Of a stretch of 5,125 bases of DNA, positions 1 to 5,125 are shown one piece after another. Numbering within the stretch: the stretch's first letter is position 1; each line of letters begins with the position of its first letter. Source of the stretch: Deltaproteobacteria bacterium (GTDB lineage Bacteria; Bdellovibrionota_B; Oligoflexia; Oligoflexales; Bog-1112). The DNA lies in contig PLEQ01000512.1 of assembly GCA_003136475.1 (NCBI GenBank), positions 7,467 to 12,591 on the forward strand, read 5' to 3'. The notes beneath the pieces were generated by a model, which saw only the letters and a program-made list of their open reading frames with translations, searched no databases and was not told the DNA's origin. The position numbers were made by a program, and so were the translations under genes.

Positions 1-1194
1 CTCTTTGATGTTTTTGCTAGCTTCGCGTTCTCTAGCCACCGGATCTTTTTCCTCAGCCATGGCGAACGCTTTTTCGCGGACTTCTTCGTCGGTGACCGTC
101 AGCTGCTCTTCTTTGATCAACTCGTGCAGAAGCATGGTATTTTTAGCGCGCATCTTGGCTTCGGCCAAAACGCGACCACGCAATTCCACATCGCCTAAGG
201 CTTTTTGGCGCTCGGCATCACTTTTAAAATGCATTTGAGAAATGATGTGATCGATCACCTGATCGGTGATGGAGGGTGGCACTTCAAAGGGTATTTTTTC
301 GTTCAATTCGATAAGCAAAGCATTATGCACAGCATCTTGATTAAGTCGCTCATAGTAATTCGCAAGCTCAGCTCGGATTTTTTCCTTCATGCCCTCGACG
401 GATTCGAAGTTCAAATCTTTGGCAAACTCAGCATCGATAGCCGGGACTTCAAGATTTTGGATAGACAAGAGACTCAGGTCGAAGTCGACGGTCTTGTCAC
501 GGAATTTCTCGATAATATTTTCGCCTTTAAAAACCGTACTCACGCTCCGGCTTTCGCCAACACGCATACCGACCAAGGCCGCTTCCATCTCTGGTGAGAA
601 CATACGCTGTCTACCGAGCTCGACCACTTGCTCCTCGACGCTTAATTCCGGGAGATCTTTGCCGTCCATACGCGCCTTATAGCGAATCTTCACGAGATTG
701 CCGAGGGCACAAGCAACGTCAGCTTCCACAGGCTTAATCCGAGCATGCTCTCTGGCAATTTGGTCAAGGCGGTGATCGAGCATGTGGTCATCAGCATTAT
801 GATGCTGGTAAGTAACCGAAAGATCTTTATGAAGACCCTGTAATTTGATCTCGGGCAGCACATCGACGATTGCTGTGATTTCGAAGGCTTGATTTTCAAT
901 CGGGGACTGGGCGTTTTCAACGTACGGTTGTGAAATTGCGCGGACACCGGTTTCGCGAATGGCAGACATCAGGTGCTCACGAATCAGCTGATCCACGATG
1001 TCATAAGAACCCGACCCATTATACATTTTTTTAATCAAGTTGAGAGGAGCCTTGCCGGGTCGAAATCCGTGAATTTTAGCCTTCCCTCGTATACGTTGGA
1101 AGTAGGAAGAAAAAGCCTTGTTCACGTCCTCAGAAGGGACGGTCACTTTAACGCGTCTTTGCACGGAATTAATTTCTTCAACGATGGCTTTCAT
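1..1194 (-). CDS. tig: Trigger factor (ribosome-associated chaperone), C-terminus cut by the window edge
   Basis: Trigger factor binds the ribosome near the exit tunnel and shields nascent chains in the cytoplasm. The frame reads 398 codons from ATG at 1194 without a stop and runs off the left edge. The N-terminal ribosome-binding domain (about residues 1-115) carries the signature GFRPGKAP at 43-50. An FKBP-like domain follows at about 158-246, then the helical C-terminal chaperone domain from about 250. Aligned by eye with E. coli trigger factor, about 40 C-terminal residues are missing, giving an expected full length near 435-440, normal for the family. The start is chosen because it gives the usual N-terminus (MKAIVEEINSVQRRVKV) and is preceded by a weak purine stretch, AAGAGA, 5 nt upstream. 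Oddity: the FKBP active-site residues corresponding to E. coli Phe198 and Tyr221 appear to be Met203 and Asn226, so prolyl isomerase activity is doubtful. In many bacteria clpP and clpX follow tig; that would lie beyond the left edge. Confidence 0.95.
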   Translation of the reverse strand, partial: MKAIVEEINSVQRRVKVTVPSEDVNKAFSSYFQRIRGKAKIHGFRPGKAPLNLIKKMYNGSGSYDIVDQLIREHLMSAIRETGVRAISQPYVENAQSPIENQAFEITAIVDVLPEIKLQGLHKDLSVTYQHHNADDHMLDHRLDQIAREHARIKPVEADVACALGNLVKIRYKARMDGKDLPELSVEEQVVELGRQRMFSPEMEAALVGMRVGESRSVSTVFKGENIIEKFRDKTVDFDLSLLSIQNLEVPAIDAEFAKDLNFESVEGMKEKIRAELANYYERLNQDAVHNALLIELNEKIPFEVPPSITDQVIDHIISQMHFKSDAERQKALGDVELRGRVLAEAKMRAKNTMLLHELIKEEQLTVTDEEVREKAFAMAEEKDPVAREREASKNIKE

Positions 1195-1257
1195 CGGTAT
1201 CTCTTTTGTTGCTTAGTTTCTTGAAATATCGCTTTAGAAGCTTAGAAAAGTCGGGGA

Positions 1258-1286
1258 AGTCTAGCGTTCCAGGCTATTTTTGTCAA
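1258..1286 (-). promoter_or_regulatory. Sigma70-type promoter for trigger factor
   Basis: On the minus strand there is a perfect -35 box TTGACA (1286-1281), a 17-nt spacer and a -10 box TAGACT (1263-1258). Both the hexamers and the spacing match the housekeeping consensus well. Transcription would begin near 1251, giving a leader of roughly 57 nt before the tig ATG at 1194. It lies wholly in the gap between the regulator stop and tig, so tig can be expressed independently of the upstream genes. Start site and strength are inferred. Confidence 0.82.
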
Positions 1287-1287
1287 A

Positions 1288-1318
1288 CCCCCAGCCCCAA
1301 GCACGCCCTACCTCGCCC
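1288..1318 (-). promoter_or_regulatory. Putative G-quadruplex motif abutting the tig -35 box
   Basis: The minus strand has four G-runs in a row: GGG, a 7-nt loop, GGG, a 7-nt loop, GGGG, a 2-nt loop, GGGGG. This satisfies the usual G3+ with 1-7-nt loops pattern. The last run ends one base before TTGACA of the tig promoter, on the non-template strand. The same strand would also be present in any regulator transcript that reads past its stop codon at 1327, so the motif could act in DNA or in RNA. The pattern is directly visible; folding and function are not shown. Two 7-nt loops make it a modest rather than a strong quadruplex candidate. Confidence 0.45.
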
Positions 1319-1326
1319 AGGCGACA

Positions 1327-2295
1327 TTAGTCTCCTGCACAAATGGCTTTTAGAAGGAGGTGGCAGCTCACGAGGTCTTTAATATCTTTCTTCTGCATTT
1401 TGAGCAACCAGTCACCACGGTCGCCTCCGGTTATACTCAGCTCTTGGCCAACCTTTTTAAGGGATGGCAGGTGTTTTTCCCACACTTCAGTGTCGGCAAG
1501 CCCCTCTATTTTAGCCAGTCCTTTCAACTGCCCAAGTGAAGGGTGCAAGACATCATACGCCGATTGATCGGCGAACATACGCATCGCCCGTAAGACACTA
1601 AGGGCTGGCTGCTCCAACGGTCCTGTTGGACGGTGCGTGTTGAATTTGCGAAGCCACTTCAAAAGACGGCCCAAAGCACCGCGATTGGGCGCTGTAAAAA
1701 CATCGCGGTTTTGCAAACTCTGTTTTTGCTTATACAGCCCCTGCGAAACTAAAGCTTGAACCACGCGGTAGACCATTGTCGGATCTTCGCCAAAATCGCT
1801 AGTCAGACATTCCCGGACCATAAGGATATCAAGCCACCACTCTTTTTCGACTTTTTCCCCTTCCCGATACCACAGCATGTCGAGGATGGTCAGAATTCTC
1901 TGGATCGTCACCATACGCTGCGCACCAAGTCTGAATTCCAAATCAAAACGCTGCAGACGCTCATTGGAATTCCGCAGGCGCATGGACAGCGTCTTGATGA
2001 CCGAACTAAACCAGTTAGGAACCTGAGCGCTCATCTTCGCAAAGTCTAAGGTGGAGATGAAAGTGAGTTCGGTCTCCACCACGGCCTTAACGGATGCCGA
2101 CCGTGGGCTATTGTCAAACATAGCCATCTCGCCAATAACACTACCGCCAGAAATTTTAGCGAGAGAAAACTCGCCTTTCTCTTCTTCGATAAAAACCTGA
2201 AGCTCACCCTTTCTCACTATAAACAAACCCGTCGGCATATCACCCTTCTTGAAGAGTAACTGCCCAGGTTTGAGCACGAGATTGGTTCCTGCCAT
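1327..2295 (-). CDS. Cyclic-nucleotide-binding regulator, Crp-like N-domain with extended winged-helix-like C-terminus
   Basis: A 322-residue soluble protein, probably a cytoplasmic sensor and possibly a transcription regulator. Residues 6-95 form a cyclic-nucleotide-binding beta-roll. The phosphate-binding cassette spans about 50-71 and contains IGEMAMFDNSPRSASV, with Glu56 and Arg65-Ser66 at the places of the ribose- and phosphate-binding residues of E. coli Crp (Glu72, Arg82, Ser83). A long helix at about 96-122 matches the Crp C-helix, with Ser110-Asn111 where Crp has Thr127-Ser128. Residues 126-205 look like a diverged winged helix (DPTMVYRVVQALVSQGLY as candidate recognition helix). Residues 226-318 look like a second one (LKGLAKIEGL, then EVWEKHLPSLKKVG and a GGDRGDW wing). 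Crp proteins are usually 210-240 residues, so this is about 90 residues longer. The start is supported by GGGAG 7 nt upstream and by an in-frame TGA further up with no ATG, GTG or TTG between. Ligand, target and DNA binding are unknown; a non-DNA-binding cNMP effector remains possible. Confidence 0.88.
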   Translation of the reverse strand: MAGTNLVLKPGQLLFKKGDMPTGLFIVRKGELQVFIEEEKGEFSLAKISGGSVIGEMAMFDNSPRSASVKAVVETELTFISTLDFAKMSAQVPNWFSSVIKTLSMRLRNSNERLQRFDLEFRLGAQRMVTIQRILTILDMLWYREGEKVEKEWWLDILMVRECLTSDFGEDPTMVYRVVQALVSQGLYKQKQSLQNRDVFTAPNRGALGRLLKWLRKFNTHRPTGPLEQPALSVLRAMRMFADQSAYDVLHPSLGQLKGLAKIEGLADTEVWEKHLPSLKKVGQELSITGGDRGDWLLKMQKKDIKDLVSCHLLLKAICAGD

Positions 2296-2302
2296 CCGGA
2301 GA

Positions 2303-2307
2303 CTCCC
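2303..2307 (-). promoter_or_regulatory. Ribosome binding site that fixes the regulator start
   Basis: GGGAG lies 7 nt before the ATG at 2295. The frame stays open further upstream for 20 codons to an in-frame TGA but offers no ATG, GTG or TTG, so this site decides the start. In the rest of the 135-nt gap (2296-2430) I see no convincing -35/-10 pair, so it is open whether the regulator is co-transcribed with the E2 gene. Confidence 0.6.
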
Positions 2308-2430
2308 ACAAAGGCCGAGCTTTCCAAAAATCAGAAAGTCCGTACTCCTGTATCATCGGCAAAGATTTCAGATCTCTTAGCGGAAGCCTCGGGGCATCTC
2401 AATCGCCCACGCGCGCCCAAAGGGCTGAAC

Positions 2431-3759
2431 TCAGGCGTCCTTCTCCAAGATTTTTCTCAAAGAACTCAAAAACTTTGCCCCACCCTCCCCATCGATGACG
2501 CGGTGGTCAAAAGTGAGCCCGACTTGCACAAGCGGACGAATTTCAATCTTGCCCGCCACCACGACCGCTCGCTCCACAATAGCCCCGGTGCTTAGGATGG
2601 CAACTTGCGGCTGGTTGATGATGGGTTGGGAATGCAAGGACCCATAGATGCCGGGATTGGTAATGGAGAAAGTTCCACCTTGAATATCTTCAGGATTCAG
2701 ACGTTTATCGCGAGCCCGACTCACGAGAACATTCAACTTGTTGGCAATTGTAAATAAATCCGCTTCATTGAGATCCTTCAAGACGGGAACGATCAGTCCA
2801 TTTTCCGTTGCTACCGCGCACCCGATATTGATCCGTTCTTTAAATAGAATTTCATCCCCATCAACCGAGGTGTTGATAAGAGGATGCTCTTTAATAGCCT
2901 GCACGGCTGCATGGACAAAAAAAGCGGTAAAGGTCAGTTTCGATGAAAATTGGCTCGTGAACGCCTTTTCCTGCTCACGTTTGGCACGCACCACCTTCGA
3001 AAAATCAATTTCAAAGGTCGTCGTCACATGGGGGGATATCCGCACCGATCGCAGCATATGCTCCGCTGTCAAACGACGTATACGGCTCATCTTCTCCCGA
3101 CGGATAGCCACTCCATCGAGAAAGTCCTGCCCATCTTTAGTTTCCGTTTTGACAGAAAAGAGGGTGTCGTCAAAATGAAAGCTTGCAGTGGGACCCGTCG
3201 CTTCCCGAGTCGGCGTCTGCTCGTGCAGATAGCGATAAAAGTCATCTTTGGTGACGCGACCATGCAGCCCCGTTCCGACAAGATTGGCAAGTGCCACCCC
3301 ACTGTCGCGCGCAAGTTTTTTCACCAATGGCGAGGCGCGAATAGGCCCCGCAAAGCCACGTTCGAGCAAAGTCGATGGCGGACGCAATGCCGACCTTTCA
3401 CCTCTGGGTCCCAAGCGCAGATCGCTGCTCGCATTTTGAGAGCTCGCTTTTTGGCTTGGGGCAGTCCCGGCTACGGAAACGGGCGCCTCAACAGGTCTAT
3501 GCACCGTCGCATCCGGACTTGCGGCGATCTGTGCAATGGCTTGCTGAACATGGATGATCTCGCCCGGTTCCGCAAACGTAGCGATCAGGAAGCCGGCAGC
3601 TGGAGCCACGATCTCGGTATCGACTTTGTCTGTCGCCACCTCGACTATGGGCTCATCTTTGCTAACCTGCTCGCCCTTTTGCTTAAACCATTTGACAAGG
3701 GTGGCCTCGTGAACACCTTCGCCCATCTGGGGCAATCTAACGTAAGTATTCTGATCCAT
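2431..3759 (-). CDS. Dihydrolipoamide acyltransferase (E2) of a 2-oxoacid dehydrogenase complex
   Basis: E2 moves the acyl group from its lipoyl arm to coenzyme A and forms the core of the complex. The 442 residues show, in order: one lipoyl domain (about 5-80) with Lys45 in EVATDKVDTEI as the lipoylation site; a flexible linker (81-138); a peripheral-subunit-binding domain (139-178, RASPLVKKLARDSGV through GTGLHGRVTKDD) that docks E3 or E1; a second charged linker (179-215); and the catalytic domain (about 216-442) with FSITNPG at 364-370 and the active-site DHRVIDG, giving His419 and Asp423. Length and order are typical of a one-lipoyl-domain E2. The FSITNPG and PIINQPQVAIL segments resemble branched-chain and 2-oxoglutarate E2s more than E. 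coli-type pyruvate E2, but the substrate cannot be assigned from this gene alone. The first linker is less Ala/Pro-pure than usual and has several Arg residues. It begins 10 nt after the E3 stop, so the two are co-translated from one message. Confidence 0.93.
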   Translation of the reverse strand: MDQNTYVRLPQMGEGVHEATLVKWFKQKGEQVSKDEPIVEVATDKVDTEIVAPAAGFLIATFAEPGEIIHVQQAIAQIAASPDATVHRPVEAPVSVAGTAPSQKASSQNASSDLRLGPRGERSALRPPSTLLERGFAGPIRASPLVKKLARDSGVALANLVGTGLHGRVTKDDFYRYLHEQTPTREATGPTASFHFDDTLFSVKTETKDGQDFLDGVAIRREKMSRIRRLTAEHMLRSVRISPHVTTTFEIDFSKVVRAKREQEKAFTSQFSSKLTFTAFFVHAAVQAIKEHPLINTSVDGDEILFKERINIGCAVATENGLIVPVLKDLNEADLFTIANKLNVLVSRARDKRLNPEDIQGGTFSITNPGIYGSLHSQPIINQPQVAILSTGAIVERAVVVAGKIEIRPLVQVGLTFDHRVIDGEGGAKFLSSLRKILEKDA

Positions 3760-3765
3760 AAGCTA

Positions 3766-3771
3766 TCCCCT
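3766..3771 (-). promoter_or_regulatory. E2 ribosome binding site overlapping the E3 stop codon
   Basis: AGGGGA ends 6 nt before the E2 ATG at 3759 and shares its AG with the TAG stop of the E3 gene (3772-3770). A ribosome terminating on E3 would sit on the E2 initiation region, which suggests translational coupling of the two subunits. It also supports ATG 3759 as the true E2 start. Confidence 0.7.
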
Positions 3772-5125
3772 AAAGGTGGATCGCGCCGCCAATGGCGACA
3801 TGAGCAGCCTCCATAATCGTTTCAGAAAGCGTCGGATGGGGGTGAATAGCATGCGCAATTTCATCGATCGTCGTCTCGAGAATTTTCCCCAGCACGAATT
3901 CACCGATGAGCTCCGTTGCTTTAGCACCGACAATATGCACACCTAAGATTTCACGATACTTTGGCTCGTAGAGAATTTTAATAAACCCTTCCGTGGCTTC
4001 CTCAATTTTCGCTTTGGCAAGAGGAGCAAAGGGAAATTTTGCCACTTTATAGTCTATTTTCTTTTCTTTGAGCGTCGGCTCGGTCATGCCGATACTCGAG
4101 ATTTCCGGATAGGTATAAATAGAAGAGGGATTGCACTGATAATCGATCAGCGGAGGCTGCTTAGCCACCATCACCTCAACGGCATGGATCGCTTCCGCCG
4201 AAGCCGTGTGGGCTAGCGCCGGACTCATTAAAACATCTCCGATGGCGAATACCGACTCACACGTTGTGCGGTAGTGAGCATCGACCGGAATAAAACCTTT
4301 CTGAGCCACAACTCGAATATTAGCAAGACCGATATCTTCCGTCACCGGTGAACGCCCTACCGCAATCAACACGCGATCGAAACGTCGACTTTCTTTAGCT
4401 TCGACATGCACTATACAATGATCGCCTCGATCATCGATGCCCTTCAAAGTTGCCGATGTCTCCACCTTAACATTTTGTTTACGCAAACTCTTGGTGAGCA
4501 CATCGGTACATTCCGGATCTTCCATCGGCAAAATCTGGGGAAGCATTTCGATAACGGTCACCTGCGAACCAAAAGAGCCAAACAATGAAGCAAATTCCAT
4601 ACCGACAACTCCTCCACCGATGATCGCGAGGGATTGCGGAACATGATCGATGCTCAGAATGGAATCCGATGTCAGAATCGTTTTGCCGTTTGATTTTGCA
4701 AAGGGCAGCTCCTTCACCCGTGAGCCGCTAGCAATAAGAATAAATTTCGTCTTGAGTAGCGTTTTTTGCTGACCTGCGCTCACTTCTACGCTACGTGGAT
4801 CGAGAATACGGCCGTAACCTGAGTAGACAGTCACCTTGTTTTTCTTCATTAGAAAAAGTAGGCCCTTGCGCTGAGCGTTGACGATCGAGCTCTTGCGTTC
4901 CATGATCGCAGCCCAGTCGTACTGCGGAGTGCCGATCTTGAAACCCAACTTCTCCACGTGATTCAACTTCGTCCAAGTCTTCGCAGATTCCAATAAGCAC
5001 TTGGTTGGAATGCATCCAACATTCAGACAGGTTCCACCCAGATCTTCATTTTTCTCCACGAGCGCGACCTTCATCCCAAGTTGCGCCGCACGTATCGCGC
5101 CGACTTCGCCTCCAGGTCCTGCACC
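3770..5125 (-). CDS. lpdA: Dihydrolipoamide dehydrogenase (E3), N-terminus cut by the window edge
   Basis: E3 is a cytoplasmic FAD flavoprotein that reoxidises the dihydrolipoyl arm of E2 and passes the electrons to NAD+. The open frame continues to the right edge: before the Met at 5074 it reads GAGPGGEVGAIRAAQLG, the FAD-binding GxGxxG loop. So that ATG is internal and the true start is roughly 10-15 codons beyond 5125. Numbering from the first residue in the window (451 seen), the redox disulfide is Cys33/Cys38 in GGTCLNVGCIPTK. The NAD-binding loop is IGGGVVGME at 169-177, with Glu193 at the end of the next strand, as expected for NAD rather than NADP. The second FAD contact is FAIGDV at 293-298, and the active-site base pair is His430/Glu435 in HPHPTLSE. 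All key residues are present, so the enzyme should be active. Its position directly before an E2 gene indicates a 2-oxoacid dehydrogenase operon; E1 may lie upstream, outside the window. Confidence 0.96.
   Translation of the reverse strand, partial: GAGPGGEVGAIRAAQLGMKVALVEKNEDLGGTCLNVGCIPTKCLLESAKTWTKLNHVEKLGFKIGTPQYDWAAIMERKSSIVNAQRKGLLFLMKKNKVTVYSGYGRILDPRSVEVSAGQQKTLLKTKFILIASGSRVKELPFAKSNGKTILTSDSILSIDHVPQSLAIIGGGVVGMEFASLFGSFGSQVTVIEMLPQILPMEDPECTDVLTKSLRKQNVKVETSATLKGIDDRGDHCIVHVEAKESRRFDRVLIAVGRSPVTEDIGLANIRVVAQKGFIPVDAHYRTTCESVFAIGDVLMSPALAHTASAEAIHAVEVMVAKQPPLIDYQCNPSSIYTYPEISSIGMTEPTLKEKKIDYKVAKFPFAPLAKAKIEEATEGFIKILYEPKYREILGVHIVGAKATELIGEFVLGKILETTIDEIAHAIHPHPTLSETIMEAAHVAIGGAIHL

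Noticed and set aside
1..682. Overlapping plus-strand open frames opposite trigger factor
   Set aside because: The minus strand gives an unbroken trigger factor reading frame with family motifs. The plus-strand products are low-complexity and mutually overlapping.
690..947. Minus-strand open frame of 85 codons inside tig in another frame
   Set aside because: It overlaps the trigger factor frame on the same strand and its product resembles nothing; it is a shadow.
1210..1250. Near direct repeat TTCTAAGC / TTCTAAAGC in the tig leader
   Set aside because: It is very short and AT-rich in an untranslated leader, easily expected by chance, with no pairing to the ribosome binding site evident.
1313..1324. 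Inverted repeat TCGCC-TG-GGCGA (minus strand) just after the regulator stop, considered as a terminator
   Set aside because: The stem is at most 4-5 bp with a tight loop and no T-run follows on the minus strand, so a Rho-independent terminator is not supported.
2415..2425. Short hairpin GCCC-TTT-GGGC after the E2 stop, considered as a terminator
   Set aside because: The 4-bp stem is followed by GC-rich sequence, not a T-run, so it is too weak to call and termination between E2 and the regulator stays undecided.
2296..2430. Search for a promoter and a Crp-type operator upstream of the regulator
   Set aside because: No hexamer pair at 16-18 nt spacing and no TGTGA/TCACA palindrome was convincing. 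A GATACA-like -10 near the middle of the gap lacks any -35 partner.
2950..3816. Plus-strand open frame of 288 codons opposite the E2 gene
   Set aside because: It is antisense to a clear E2 with all its motifs, runs across the E2 start and into the E3 end, and its translation shows no recognisable domain. It is a shadow frame.

Overview
The window is a densely packed, ordinary-looking chromosomal segment from a bacterium of roughly balanced base composition. All four protein genes lie on the minus strand, so transcription runs from right to left. Gene content and protein style (single-lipoyl 2-oxoacid E2, NAD-type lipoamide dehydrogenase, trigger factor, PKA-like cyclic-nucleotide-binding regulator) fit a Gram-negative proteobacterium-like organism. 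Bdellovibrionota or another former deltaproteobacterial group is my best guess, but this is inference only; there is no rRNA or marker that settles it.

Layout in transcription order: (1) 5125-3770, dihydrolipoamide dehydrogenase (E3), whose first few codons lie beyond the right edge; (2) 3759-2431, the dihydrolipoamide acyltransferase (E2) of a 2-oxoacid dehydrogenase complex, starting 10 nt after the E3 stop, with its Shine-Dalgarno overlapping that stop; (3) a 135-nt gap; (4) 2295-1327, a 322-residue cyclic-nucleotide-binding protein with a long C-terminal part that looks like two winged helices; (5) a 132-nt gap holding a very good sigma70-type promoter and, directly upstream of it, a G-run motif that fits the G-quadruplex consensus; (6) 1194-1, trigger factor, whose C-terminal tail (about 40 residues by comparison with E. 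coli) lies beyond the left edge.

Functionally, E3 and E2 are two of the three components of a 2-oxoacid dehydrogenase complex. E2 carries the lipoyl arm, an E3/E1-binding domain and the acyltransferase core, and E3 reoxidises the arm with NAD+. E1 is not in the window. The regulator may be read from the same transcript or from a promoter I could not recognise. Trigger factor has its own promoter and need not depend on the genes upstream. No mobile element, tRNA, CRISPR array or clear Rho-independent terminator was seen. I found no convincing undescribed system. The most interesting points are the apparent tandem winged-helix tail of the regulator, the G-quadruplex motif abutting the tig promoter, and the altered prolyl-isomerase site in trigger factor.
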